Numbered from the stretch's first letter, positions 50,908 through 59,751 are shown. The stretch: DNA of 64,000 nucleotides from Flavobacteriaceae bacterium UBA3611 (GCA_002375495.1 DFLU01000001.1:19737-83736); one strand, 5' to 3'. Numbers and translations are program-made. The notes: generated from the letters alone by a model not told the origin.

Positions 50908-52238
50908 TGATCAGGTTCCTAAAATCACTATACCTAACACCACGTTTTTTCTACGCCATTGCCGTGCTGGTTGTTTTGTTCCTACTGTCGTACGGTTGGA
51001 ATGAAATGTACGGTATCACATGGTTGGTGGCTTTAGGAATTGGAGTGCTTATTTTGTTTGAAGTAGCTATGTTGTACAGCAGCAGCGCACTTTCGGCGAA
51101 ACGCATCTTACCTGAAAAATTTTCGAATAGTGACCAGAACGAAGTGATGATTCAGCTTACAAATAAGCATCCCTTTACCATTTCCGTAGGGATAGTAGAT
51201 GAGCTGCCCGTGCAATTCCAAAAGCGGGATTTTTTCCAAACCACCAAGCTTTTGGGAAAAGAACGAACAACATATTCGTATTCGGTGCGTCCCGTTGAAC
51301 GCGGTGCGTATGTCTTCGGAAATTTAAATCTGTATGCAAGCTCGGTAATTGGTTTGTTGCGTAGGCGGTATACCTTTAGCAACGAACAAAAGGTGAAAGT
51401 GTATCCGTCATTTATTCAGATGAAAAAGTACGACTTCTTAGCCATAGACAACAGACTTTCGCACATTGGCCTCAAAAAAATACGGAAGATTGGCCATACC
51501 ATGGAATTTGAACAGATTAAAGAATATGTCTCTGGAGACGATGTTCGAACCGTAAATTGGAAAGCCACCGCAAAACAAGCGCGCCTGATGGTAAACCAAT
51601 TTCAAGATGAAAAAATGCAACCCGTGTATAGCATCATCGATACCAGCCGGGTGATGAAAATGCCCTTTAACGAACTAAAACTGGTAGATTATGCTATTAA
51701 CAGTGCGTTGGCTTTCAGTAATATTGCCCTAAAAAAAAATGATAAGGTAGGCTTGGTTAATTTTAGTAATACCATTGGTAACTTTCTACCCGCCCAAGCT
51801 AAAAAGACCTATCTCAACAACATCTTGGAAACCTTGTATAATATGGATTCTGAATTTCTGGATTCCGATTTCGGTTTGTTACAGGCTATGGTTAGGAGAC
51901 GTATTACCCACCGGAGTCTTTTATTGCTGTATACAAATTTCGAGCATATTTCTTCCTTACATAGAAAACTGCCCTATTTGCAAGCCATTGCAAAAAAACA
52001 TGTACTCGTGGTCATCTTTTTTGAAAATACAGAGTTGCGAAAACTTAGCGATGTAGCGCCCGAAAATGTATCTGATATATTCGATCAAACCATTGCGCAG
52101 CAATTTCAATTCGATAAAAAACTCATGGTACGGGAACTCCAGCAGAGAGGCATCCAAACGGTATTGACGGCACCAGAAGATCTTACCGTGAATACCATCA
52201 ATAAATATCTAGAGATTAAAGCACGCGGATTGCTATAA
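50907..52238 (+). CDS. DUF58 domain protein
   Basis: 443 residues. Two membrane helices at about 14-30 and 36-54, then a beta-rich part, then the DUF58 core (about 195-280: YVSGDDVRTVNWKATAKQARLMVNQF) with VWA-like fold and IIDTSRVM. It is the classic partner of MoxR ATPases. Last gene of the operon 45814-52238. No strong terminator is seen right after it. Confidence 0.95.
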   Translation: MIRFLKSLYLTPRFFYAIAVLVVLFLLSYGWNEMYGITWLVALGIGVLILFEVAMLYSSSALSAKRILPEKFSNSDQNEVMIQLTNKHPFTISVGIVDELPVQFQKRDFFQTTKLLGKERTTYSYSVRPVERGAYVFGNLNLYASSVIGLLRRRYTFSNEQKVKVYPSFIQMKKYDFLAIDNRLSHIGLKKIRKIGHTMEFEQIKEYVSGDDVRTVNWKATAKQARLMVNQFQDEKMQPVYSIIDTSRVMKMPFNELKLVDYAINSALAFSNIALKKNDKVGLVNFSNTIGNFLPAQAKKTYLNNILETLYNMDSEFLDSDFGLLQAMVRRRITHRSLLLLYTNFEHISSLHRKLPYLQAIAKKHVLVVIFFENTELRKLSDVAPENVSDIFDQTIAQQFQFDKKLMVRELQQRGIQTVLTAPEDLTVNTINKYLEIKARGLL

Positions 52239-52284
52239 TGCGGAACTTTAGGCAATTTCAATTCTGGAGTACGAGCCTATACTT

Positions 52285-52355
52285 ACAGTTCAGTATCCAT
52301 TTTCGACGTTTCGGTGAGTTACTTTGGTGAGACTTGTGGTTTCTTTTCACTTTTG
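52285..52355 (+). promoter_or_regulatory. LytTR-type operator and promoter of the second DUF2141 gene
   Basis: Plus strand: ACAGTTCAG (52285-52293, exact LytTR match), 12 bp, ACGTTTCGG (52306-52314, two mismatches), 8 bp, TTTG (-33, 52323-52326), 21 bp, CACTTTTG (-7 place, 52348-52355), then GTAAAACAA. The last two elements are the same as at the TonB receptor. A short inverted repeat CACTT-TTG-AAGTG straddles the -7 box. Confidence 0.75.
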
Positions 52356-52393
52356 AAGTGTAAAACAAACAATCCATATAAAAACACACACTC

Positions 52394-52831
52394 ATGAAAA
52401 CAATTATCACCACACTCGCATTCTTACTTTTTGTAGCATTCACCAATGCCCAAGCAAATCTAGCAACCAACAAAGATGCTTCTGGAACCACAATTACCAT
52501 AACTGTTCCTGTAAAATCTGAAAAAGGCGAAATCATCGCCGCTTTGTACAATGAAGAAACATTTATGAAAGCCGCACCGTTACAAGGCGCTACAAGCGAA
52601 ATCAAAGATGGAAAAGCACTACTAACATTTCAAAATGTAACACCAGGTACCTACGGAATCACCCTATTTCACGATACAAATGGCAACCAACAAATGGATT
52701 TTGAACCTAATGGAATGCCCAAAGAAAATTACGGGGTATCGAACAATGTTATGAGTTTTGGCCCACCACAATGGAAAGATGCCAAATTTGAAGTAACCGC
52801 AGAACCCATCGAGATGGAAATCATTATGTAA
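52394..52831 (+). CDS. DUF2141 exported protein (second copy)
   Basis: 145 residues, signal peptide to about TNAQ (20). The DUF2141 sandwich holds GEIIAALYNEETFMK, HDTNGNQQMDFE (likely Ca2+-binding loop) and FGPPQWKDAKFEV, nearly that of 33122-33535. Monocistronic, closed by the terminator at 52851. It carries the same promoter architecture as the distant TonB-receptor gene, so it is inferred to belong to the LytTR regulon. Confidence 0.9.
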   Translation: MKTIITTLAFLLFVAFTNAQANLATNKDASGTTITITVPVKSEKGEIIAALYNEETFMKAAPLQGATSEIKDGKALLTFQNVTPGTYGITLFHDTNGNQQMDFEPNGMPKENYGVSNNVMSFGPPQWKDAKFEVTAEPIEMEIIM

Positions 52832-52850
52832 TCAACCCTTGCAAATTATG

Positions 52851-52886
52851 AAAAAGGTCAAATCAGGTAGATTTGACCTTTTTTTT
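52851..52886 (+). terminator. Terminator of the second DUF2141 gene
   Basis: 14-bp stem AAAAAGGTCAAATC / GATTTGACCTTTTT with a 5-nt loop, followed by more T residues. Confidence 0.88.
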
Positions 52887-52941
52887 ATAATCATAAACTT
52901 TAATTAGCGTCTTAACGATAAGTTTTATTGATAGTATTTTG

Positions 52942-52949
52942 TACCTTTG
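52942..52949 (+). promoter_or_regulatory. -7 box of oxyR
   Basis: TACCTTTG, an exact match to TAnnTTTG. It overlaps the possible start codons at 52947-52950, so these cannot be used; translation must start at ATG 52986. Confidence 0.6.
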
Positions 52950-52985
52950 ATGTGCGCCATTACGCGTTTCCTAAGCTATTACAAT

Positions 52986-53927
52986 ATGACGATTACACAA
53001 CTAAAATATGTACTTGCAGTAGCAGCCCATCAAAACTTTACAAAGGCGGCTGAAAAAACGTTTGTCACGCAACCCACCTTGAGTATGCAGATTCAAAAAT
53101 TAGAAGACGAATTAGACATACAAATATTCGATCGCTCAAAGAAACCCATCGAACTAACCGAAATAGGTAAGAAAATAGTAAACCAAGCACGGAATATTGT
53201 GAATGAGGCTGAGCGTATGCAGGATGTGGTAGACCAACAAAAAGGTTTTGTAGGGGGTGAGTTCAAACTGGGTATTATACCAACCATTATGCCTACGCTG
53301 TTACCCATGTTTTTAAAAACCTTCACCAAACGACACCCAAAAGTGCAGCTTAAGATTGAAGAGTTGACTACAGATGAAATTATTTCAAAAATTAGTGAAG
53401 GACATCTGGATGCTGCCTTGGCGGCCACACCCTTATATCAGGAAAATATTAAAGAACGAGCCTTGTATTATGAGCCTTTTGTAGGATATATTCCGCAAAG
53501 CCACCGTTTGGCGTCTAAAAAGGAAATAGAAACAAGTGATTTAGACATAGACGATATTTTATTATTGGAAGACGGCCATTGTTTCAGAGATGGAGTAGTG
53601 AATTTATGCAAGACCTCAAAATTGAATAGCGAAGATCACTTTCAGTTACAGAGCGGGAGTTTTGAAACACTTATAAAATTGAGCAATGAGGGCTTGGGAA
53701 TGACGTTATTACCCTATTTGCATACGTTAGATCTTTCAGAAAAACAACAAGACAATCTAAAACATTTTACAAAGCCCTTGCCTTCGAGGGAAGTAAGCTT
53801 AATCTACAGTACCAGCGAATTACGACTTCAGATCATAGAGGCTTTATACAACACCATCTCTGGTGTAGTTCGCGGTGCGATTGCTTTTCAGGACGTAGCC
53901 ATTGTTAGCCCGACCAAACAACCATAA
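52986..53927 (+). CDS. oxyR: OxyR-type LysR family transcription regulator
   Basis: 313 residues from ATG 52986. N-terminal winged helix-turn-helix (about 1-60: MTITQLKYVLAVAAHQNFTKAAEKTFVTQPTLSMQIQKLE), then a periplasmic-binding-like effector domain. Cys197 (HCFRDGVVNLCKTS) and Cys206 lie in the position of the peroxide-sensing Cys pair of OxyR, 9 residues apart. It should activate peroxide-defence genes. Starts upstream of 52986 would overlap the promoter box. Confidence 0.92.
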   Translation: MTITQLKYVLAVAAHQNFTKAAEKTFVTQPTLSMQIQKLEDELDIQIFDRSKKPIELTEIGKKIVNQARNIVNEAERMQDVVDQQKGFVGGEFKLGIIPTIMPTLLPMFLKTFTKRHPKVQLKIEELTTDEIISKISEGHLDAALAATPLYQENIKERALYYEPFVGYIPQSHRLASKKEIETSDLDIDDILLLEDGHCFRDGVVNLCKTSKLNSEDHFQLQSGSFETLIKLSNEGLGMTLLPYLHTLDLSEKQQDNLKHFTKPLPSREVSLIYSTSELRLQIIEALYNTISGVVRGAIAFQDVAIVSPTKQP

Positions 53928-53958
53928 AAAAAGTCCCGAATGAACGGGACTTTTTTTT
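53926..53958. terminator. Bidirectional terminator between oxyR and a small gene
   Basis: Stem AAGTCCCG / CGGGACTT with a 6-nt loop, flanked by A- and T-tracts; it sits between convergent genes. Confidence 0.88.
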
Positions 53959-54154
53959 AGGGATTTAAATATATTAAACACTGATTTAATTGAGGGTTCT
54001 GTTTTACAAGAGCATCAACCCAAACCTTTAGTTCCTCAATTTCATAAGGAAGTAAACGTTCCATCGCCTTCTTTAACTCTTTACAGAACAAGTTAACATC
54101 AAAACTTACTTTTTTTAACACAGCCTTGGTGTAATCATACATTGCTCTAGCCAT
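53957..54154 (-). CDS. Small conserved-looking hypothetical protein
   Basis: 65 residues, basic and helical, no signal or membrane segment: ARAMYDYTKAVLKKVSFDVNLF then CKELKKAMERLLPYEIEEL and a C-terminal QCLIYLNP. The amphipathic character, closely spaced terminator and 125-bp leader suggest a real gene. I recall similar short proteins in flavobacteria but do not assign a function. The 5' leader has no obvious -7 box. Confidence 0.7.
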   Translation of the reverse strand: MARAMYDYTKAVLKKVSFDVNLFCKELKKAMERLLPYEIEELKVWVDALVKQNPQLNQCLIYLNP

Positions 54155-54279
54155 AGTAAAACTTGGTATTAATTAGGTTAGGTAGTTTTTATCTATACGC
54201 GTGTGTTTTTGAAATTTTCAGTCTCTAAGATAACTAAAAAGTTTTAAAAAAAGTGTAACTGTTGATAACTATCTATCGA

Positions 54280-55080
54280 TTAAAACCGATTATCGCCGTC
54301 TAATAGGTCTCCAAGCCCTCCCAGTATGCTTCCCTCGCCTTTGTCTTTTCCGCCTCCTCTGGGGGCTGCGGCCCAAACTCGTTTTGCCAATCTACTAAAC
54401 GGAAGCGATTGCACGAATACTGTTCCGGGTCCGGTTAAGGTTGCAAAAAAGAGTCCTTCACCCCCAAATAGAGTATTCTTTATTCCGCCTACAAATTCTA
54501 CATTGTAATCTACAGTATGGTCAAAACCAATGATACAACCAGTATCTATTTTAAGTTTTTCGCCTGGTGCCAACTCTTTGGTTGCGGTGGTCCCACCCGC
54601 GTGTACAAAGGCCATTCCGTCTCCTTCTAACTTTTGCATGATAAAACCTTCACCACCAAAAAGTCCGCGTCCCAGCTTTCTAGAAAATTCAATACCGATA
54701 CTCACACCTTTTGCGGCACATAAGAACGCATCTTTCTGGCAAATAAATTTATTTCCGAATTTAGTAAGGTCTATCGCGATAATTTTTCCAGGATAGGGTG
54801 AAGCAAAACTCACACGTCTTTTCCCTGGCATCGTGCTATAAAAGGCGGTCATAAACAAACTTTCTCCTGTAAGCAGTCGTTTGCCGGCTCCAAAAACCTT
54901 CCCCATAAAGCCTTTATCTTTTTGGGAGCCGTCTCCAAAAATAGTTTCCATTTTAATGCCGTCGTCCATCATCATAAAGCTACCTGCTTCAGCAACAACG
55001 CCCTCATTGGGGTCGAGTTCAATTTCTACGTATTGCATTTCTTCACCATAAATGATGTAATCTATTTCGTGTGCGTTCAT
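54280..55080 (-). CDS. TIGR00266 (AIM24-like) family protein
   Basis: 266 residues, cytoplasmic, double-stranded beta-helix fold. Family motifs: GVVAEAGSFMMMDDGIKMET, LFMTAFYST, FVHAGGTTATKELAPGEKLKIDTGCIIGFD and GPGTVFVQSLPFSRLA. The C-terminus is Gly/Lys/Glu-rich (RGGGKDKGEGS). AIM24 homologues affect mitochondrial membranes in yeast; the bacterial role is not known. Monocistronic. Confidence 0.9.
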   Translation of the reverse strand: MNAHEIDYIIYGEEMQYVEIELDPNEGVVAEAGSFMMMDDGIKMETIFGDGSQKDKGFMGKVFGAGKRLLTGESLFMTAFYSTMPGKRRVSFASPYPGKIIAIDLTKFGNKFICQKDAFLCAAKGVSIGIEFSRKLGRGLFGGEGFIMQKLEGDGMAFVHAGGTTATKELAPGEKLKIDTGCIIGFDHTVDYNVEFVGGIKNTLFGGEGLFFATLTGPGTVFVQSLPFSRLAKRVWAAAPRGGGKDKGEGSILGGLGDLLDGDNRF

Positions 55081-55495
55081 TTTTAAAGTTTAGGAGTTAA
55101 ACATATATGTGTTGGTATGAAGTAAAAATTGTTACAAATTTAAGCGAAAAGCTTTTGGAATGATGCTGGGTGTTGGGTGTCGGATTTTATGCTAAAGGCT
55201 AGAAGTTATAATATTTGGGCGTTCCCCCGCTCCCCGATAGCCATCGCGGCGGGGTCGGGCTGTACGCGCTACATGCCTGCCCGTCCGGTCAAGGCAGGGT
55301 AGCATGCTCCCATCCCTAACGCAAAACAATAAAAGCCCAAACTGAAATCTAATGCCATACGGCTACAGCAAAAATTTTAGAAATCAATACTGCAGTTGTT
55401 GAGATTTCTCCTTCGCAACGCTCCGTCGAAATGACACGTTAACTCAAAACCGACAACCGATCACTGCTCACTTGTCACCGACCACGGCTCACCAC
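55081..55495. repeat. Gene-free stretch with interspersed repeat elements
   Basis: 415 bp without a gene. It holds a TGCTGGGTGTTGGGTG copy (55163-55180) like that at 47763, a G/C-rich element (about 55219-55315) with the arms CATGCCTGCC and GGCAGGGTAGCATG able to form a hairpin, and a block CTTCGCAACGCTCCGTCGAAATGAC (55415-55435, first 20 bases shown as characteristic). Such blocks are found interspersed in flavobacterial intergenic regions; no promoter or small gene is evident. Confidence 0.65.
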
Positions 55496-55948
55496 CTACC
55501 CTTTCCGCTTGACGGTCCACTCAAATTCAAATACAGAGACAATATCGCCTGCCGCATCCGTTCCAGTTGCTTTCATCCAACAGGTTTGACCTTCCCCATT
55601 AGAGATTGTTTTTTCGATAGCCGACTTTATTGCAGCACCGTCATTACAAGTAAATGTGATTCGCCCTTTTGCTTTTTTGCTGAAGGTAGCTTTGTTATTG
55701 GCCACCAACATAGACACGTTGGCATCGTTTTCTTTTATAAATGCCATTACTAGTGCACCTGTACTCAACTCTGCTGCCATCCCCTGAACTGCCCAGAACA
55801 TCGAGTTGAAAGGATTTTGGTTAATCCACCGGTGCTTGACAGTAGTAGTACATGAATTTTCAGAAATTTTTTTCACCCGTACGCCCGTGAAATAAGCCGA
55901 CGGTAGCTTCAACATGGTGAAGGTGTTAATTTTTTTTGGAGAGAGCAT
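55496..55948 (-). CDS. DUF4442 hotdog-fold protein (thioesterase-like)
   Basis: 150 residues. The DUF4442 family has a hotdog fold like acyl-CoA thioesterases (NQNPFNSMFWAVQGMAAELSTGALVMAF is its central helix; SMLVANNKATFSKKAKGRITFTC the strands). The catalytic Asp/Glu is not clear in this family. Start at 55948 gives the family-type N-terminus; a Met at codon 12 is the alternative. A minus-strand TATCTTCG at 55967-55974 may be its -7 box. Confidence 0.85.
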   Translation of the reverse strand: MLSPKKINTFTMLKLPSAYFTGVRVKKISENSCTTTVKHRWINQNPFNSMFWAVQGMAAELSTGALVMAFIKENDANVSMLVANNKATFSKKAKGRITFTCNDGAAIKSAIEKTISNGEGQTCWMKATGTDAAGDIVSVFEFEWTVKRKG

Positions 55949-56083
55949 ACTGTTCTATTTAGCGAGCGAAGATAGTGAAAACAATACTTCCGAGGTAAAA
56001 TGGATTAAAAGTCTAATTCTTAAATATGTTAAAATTTTCTTAATATTTAGTACTATGCGTAACATAATACCATCTAATAGACA

Positions 56084-56091
56084 TATATTTG
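56084..56091 (+). promoter_or_regulatory. -7 box of the DUF4870/PadR/PspC operon
   Basis: TATATTTG, an exact match to TAnnTTTG, 19 bp before the ATG at 56111. No clear -33 TTG. Confidence 0.5.
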
Positions 56092-56110
56092 TATAAGAAA
56101 TTAATGGACC

Positions 56111-56611
56111 ATGGAAAACAACCCAACCGAAAACGATAAGAATGTAGCTGCGGCAACGCACCTTTCTACCTTTTCAAAATATTTTATACCGTTCGGAAAT
56201 TTTATTTTTCCACTTTTATTATGGACGGTGAACAAAGACAAACAATTTGTTAATGAACACGGCAGGCAAGCCCTCAATTTCCAGTTGAGTATTTTGGTTT
56301 ATACGCTTATTATCGGAGTGGTTTGCTTGCCGTTCTTTATCATATTTGCCACAGATTTTATTTCGTTGGTAGAGGTTATGGAAAGTCATTACCACGATGT
56401 ATCGGTACAGAATATTAAAAACCTATCAGGATACGTCATCCTTTTCTTTATCATCGCCATTTTGTTACTCGGCCTATTTGTATTTGAGCTCTATGCAGTG
56501 ATAACCGCTACCATTAGAGCTTCTCGGGGCGAACATTATAAATACCCGCTTACCATCTCGTTTATACCACAACAACCATTAAAAACACAACAGCATGAAC
56601 ACCTTAGTTAG
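56111..56611 (+). CDS. DUF4870 membrane protein
   Basis: 166 residues with about three to four membrane segments (28-45, 63-86 and 110-135). Typical DUF4870 features: ATHLSTFSKYFIPFGNFIFPLLLW and FVNEHGRQALNFQLS. First gene of a five-gene operon with a small protein, PadR, PspC-like and GIN-domain genes, as is common in Bacteroidota; overlaps the next gene by 17 bp. Envelope-stress role inferred. Confidence 0.9.
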   Translation: MENNPTENDKNVAAATHLSTFSKYFIPFGNFIFPLLLWTVNKDKQFVNEHGRQALNFQLSILVYTLIIGVVCLPFFIIFATDFISLVEVMESHYHDVSVQNIKNLSGYVILFFIIAILLLGLFVFELYAVITATIRASRGEHYKYPLTISFIPQQPLKTQQHEHLS

Positions 56612-56798
56612 CATCGTTATGGGTATAGTACTCAATTTCTTGGGCGTAGAAGTTCAAGAACGAAAACTGGCCCAAACAGCACAACAGGAAATTGCCACGC
56701 ATACGCAATATATTAAATGCGCTAAAATTTCCGAAGAAAAAGAAACTATGAAATGTACATCAGTCAAAATCGAACATAAATGTAATCTAATCAAATGA
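56595..56798 (+). CDS. Small hypothetical protein between DUF4870 and PadR
   Basis: 67 residues with one N-terminal hydrophobic segment (about 3-17), then polar and Cys-containing (KCAKISEEKETMKC). No recognised family. It overlaps the upstream gene by 17 bp and the PadR gene by 4 bp (ATGA), which points to real translation in the operon rather than a chance frame. Confidence 0.65.
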   Translation: MNTLVSIVMGIVLNFLGVEVQERKLAQTAQQEIATHTQYIKCAKISEEKETMKCTSVKIEHKCNLIK

Positions 56799-57133
56799 AG
56801 ATCGAAAACACAAAAGCGCAAATGCGCAAAGGGGTCTTAGAGTACTGCATCCTGTCTATTTTAAAAGACGGAGAAGCGTACACCAGTGATATACTGGATA
56901 CCCTGAAAGACGCAAAAATGCTCGTGGTGGAAGGTACCATTTATCCGCTGCTTACGCGGCTAAAAAATGCAGGGCTCCTCGCCTACCGTTGGGAAGAATC
57001 TACCAGTGGGCCACCACGTAAGTATTATGAACTTACAGAAACAGGAATTCTGTTTTTAAATGAATTGACCAATACCTGGGGCGAACTGCAACAGGCCGTA
57101 AATAAAGTAACTAGCACAACCTCGAAACAATGA
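56795..57133 (+). CDS. PadR-family transcription regulator
   Basis: 112 residues, winged helix: LEYCILSILKDGEAYTSDILDTL, then GTIYPLLTRLKNAGLLAYRWEES and GPPRKYYELTETG (the wing). PadR proteins are small repressors released by stress or small molecules. Overlaps the PspC-like gene by 4 bp. As it sits second to last from the front of the operon with a PspC-like target next to it, autoregulation is likely. Confidence 0.93.
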   Translation: MKIENTKAQMRKGVLEYCILSILKDGEAYTSDILDTLKDAKMLVVEGTIYPLLTRLKNAGLLAYRWEESTSGPPRKYYELTETGILFLNELTNTWGELQQAVNKVTSTTSKQ

Positions 57134-58884
57134 ACAAGACAGTAAACATAAATTTAGCGGGCACGTTTTTTCACATAGACGAAGACGCTTTCGGTAAACT
57201 TTCGCGCTACCTTGAAGCCATAAAGAAATCGTTGAGCGACCCACAGGGAAAAGACGAAATCATTCGTGATATCGAAGCCCGTATCTCTGAACTATTTTCA
57301 GAGAAAATTGAAAACCACTCGCAGGTTATCTCCCTGAAAGAGTTAGACGAAGTAATCGCTGTCATGGGGCAGCCAGAAGACTACCGTGTAGATGAAGAAC
57401 TTTTTGATGACGCCCCTGCTGGAGCTCCAAAAAGCACCTACAGCCGTGCCAATGCTTCGCACAAACAATTATTTCGCGATGTAGACAATAAATTTATCTC
57501 GGGAGTTTCTTCAGGTTTAGGACATTATCTGGGGCTAGACGCTATTTGGGTACGTCTGTTATGGATTTTACTCACCTTGTTAACCAGCGGAACGTTCATT
57601 ATTATATACATCCTGTTTTGGATTTTAGTACCGGCGGCAGTTACCACGTCTGAGAAACTAAAAATGAGCGGTGAAGCCGTAACAATATCGAATATCGAAA
57701 AAAAGTTCAAGGAAGGATATGAGACAGTCGCTGATCGGGTAAAATCTGCAGACTACGACAAATATGGGCGTGAAATTAAGAAAGGTGCCAATGGGTTCTT
57801 TTCGACGCTTGGGGATATCCTTCTGGTCATCCTTAAAATATTTGTCAAGTTTTTCGGCATCCTATTAATTTTGATCGGTCTCTCTGTATTGGTCGGGCTC
57901 ATCGTGAGTTTGTTCACCTTGGGCACCATCGATCTTTGGGGAACTGGCGAAGTGCTAGACTATATTAACTTGGTAGATACCACCAATAGTCCTCTCTGGC
58001 TTGTATCGCTACTTACTTTTATCGCGGTGGGAATTCCGTTTTTCGTGATTTTCTTATTAGGATTGAAACTTTTAGTGAACAACCTGAAATCGATTGGCAC
58101 CAAAGCTAAAATCATTTTACTGGTACTTTGGGTAGCATCCCTTATTGGCCTCGGTATTATGGGAATTCGCCAAGCAACCGAAAATGCCTACAACGGTGAG
58201 GTAATCACAGAAGAGACCCTGCACGTGAGATCTGGAGATACGTTGCGCATTTCGATGCGTGGAAACACCCAGTATGACACTTACATTAACAGAGACAGTG
58301 GCGTAGAGATAAAATATGATGAAAACGATACGAAGGTTATCTATAGTAACGATATCAGACTCATTGTAAAATCGACTACAGACTCGGTAGCCAAGATTTT
58401 AATCGACAAAAACGCTGAAGGCAATAGTTTTCTGAACGCTAAAAAACGTGCAGAGGCTATCGAATACGATTACATTTTTGAGAACGGAACCTTGTTTTTA
58501 GACGGTTACTTTTTAACAGCTATAGAGAACAAGTACCGTGACCAAGAAATAGAGATCACTGTATTTTTGCCTGAGGGGTCTGTTGTGTATGCTGAAGAGA
58601 ACACTTATTCTTTTCATCGCAACGACTCAAGATATCGTGACATTTTACACAATGGTATGGAAGACCGCTTGCTATTGGTACTGAAAAATAAATTACAGTG
58701 TCTGAACTGCCCAGAAGGTACATCCGATGACACCTCAGACTATAACTACGATTCTAGCAACTCGAACTGGAAAGATGAAGTAGACTCTATTTTTGGTGAT
58801 AATACCAATGATACACGCGTGAAAGTAACCGATACGGTGATTAACGATGTGCCTGTTCGAATCGTAACAGATAGTATTGAATAA
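57130..58884 (+). CDS. PspC-domain membrane protein
   Basis: 584 residues. N-terminal part (1-105) has an HAAS-like segment (ISELFSEKIENHSQVISLKELDEVIAVMGQPEDY); the PspC domain spans about 108-180 (RDVDNKFISGVSSGLGHYLGLDAIWVRLLWILLTLLT); then three more membrane helices (about 232-260, 292-316 and 322-343) and a periplasmic C-terminal region (about 360-584). PspC belongs to the envelope-stress (phage shock) response. Confidence 0.93.
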   Translation: MNKTVNINLAGTFFHIDEDAFGKLSRYLEAIKKSLSDPQGKDEIIRDIEARISELFSEKIENHSQVISLKELDEVIAVMGQPEDYRVDEELFDDAPAGAPKSTYSRANASHKQLFRDVDNKFISGVSSGLGHYLGLDAIWVRLLWILLTLLTSGTFIIIYILFWILVPAAVTTSEKLKMSGEAVTISNIEKKFKEGYETVADRVKSADYDKYGREIKKGANGFFSTLGDILLVILKIFVKFFGILLILIGLSVLVGLIVSLFTLGTIDLWGTGEVLDYINLVDTTNSPLWLVSLLTFIAVGIPFFVIFLLGLKLLVNNLKSIGTKAKIILLVLWVASLIGLGIMGIRQATENAYNGEVITEETLHVRSGDTLRISMRGNTQYDTYINRDSGVEIKYDENDTKVIYSNDIRLIVKSTTDSVAKILIDKNAEGNSFLNAKKRAEAIEYDYIFENGTLFLDGYFLTAIENKYRDQEIEITVFLPEGSVVYAEENTYSFHRNDSRYRDILHNGMEDRLLLVLKNKLQCLNCPEGTSDDTSDYNYDSSNSNWKDEVDSIFGDNTNDTRVKVTDTVINDVPVRIVTDSIE

Positions 58885-58914
58885 AAAAGAAACAATCAAA
58901 AAAAACCATATATC

Positions 58915-59646
58915 ATGAAAACACTTAAAATAATTTTATTTACCCTAGCAGCCTCTACGTTGGTATCGTGTAACTTCGATGTTATGTTTGGCCAAACCCA
59001 CGGAAACGGTACTGTAACCACAGAAGATAGAGCCGTGACAGAAGATTTCAATAAAGTAAAAGGAAGTGCTGGCTTAGATGTTTTTCTTACCAAAGGAAAT
59101 ACGGCAAGCATACGCGTTGAAGCAGACGAGAACCTACATGAAATTATTGAAACCGATGTGTATAACGGAAAATTACACATTAAAACCGCAGACAACCACA
59201 ACATAGGGAAAGCAAAGTCTAAAAAAGTATTTGTTACGTATGTCTCACTTGATGAAGTTGGTGCCTCTAGCGGTGCAGACGTTATCGTGAACGGCGTTTT
59301 AGAAGCCGAAAACTTAACATTGGACGCAAGCAGTGGGGCAGATCTTGAAGTGGAGGTTTTTGCTAAAAAACTCTACCTTGATTGCAGCAGTGGCGCAGAT
59401 ATAAAAGTTTCTGGACGGGCGTCAGACCTTACAGCAGACGCATCGAGCGGAAGCGATATAAAAGCAAAAGACCTAATGGTTGTAAACTGCAAAGCCGAAG
59501 TTTCTAGCGGTGCCGATATTACAGTTCACGTTAAAGAAAGTTTAGAAGTGGATGCTTCTAGCGGAGGTGATATAAAGTATTACGGAAACCCGACAGCTGT
59601 TAAAAACAACAGCGGGAAGTCGTCTGGAAGCGTTCGGAAAATGTAG
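58915..59646 (+). CDS. GIN domain (DUF2807) lipoprotein
   Basis: 243 residues. Lipobox LVSC (Cys19). The GIN domain is a right-handed beta-helix with repeats of the form DASSGADLEV (for example ASSGADVIVNG, CSSGADIKVSG, VSSGADITVHV), each turn giving a Ser-Ser-Gly-(Ala/Ser/Gly)-Asp corner. Outer envelope, function unknown. It closes the DUF4870/PadR/PspC operon, which links it to the same envelope response. Confidence 0.9.
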   Translation: MKTLKIILFTLAASTLVSCNFDVMFGQTHGNGTVTTEDRAVTEDFNKVKGSAGLDVFLTKGNTASIRVEADENLHEIIETDVYNGKLHIKTADNHNIGKAKSKKVFVTYVSLDEVGASSGADVIVNGVLEAENLTLDASSGADLEVEVFAKKLYLDCSSGADIKVSGRASDLTADASSGSDIKAKDLMVVNCKAEVSSGADITVHVKESLEVDASSGGDIKYYGNPTAVKNNSGKSSGSVRKM

Positions 59647-59751
59647 TTGGTCGTTAAAAAACAGCCTTCAAGAGTCTGCGTAGCTATTAAAATAATATGT
59701 AGCAAGCATTATATATTTAACATTTCAAAATGCTATCGGCTAGCCAGCCAC

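Noticed and set aside
52947..52985. Earlier start for oxyR
   Set aside because: The codons overlap the TACCTTTG promoter box, and ATG 52986 gives the standard LysR N-terminus.
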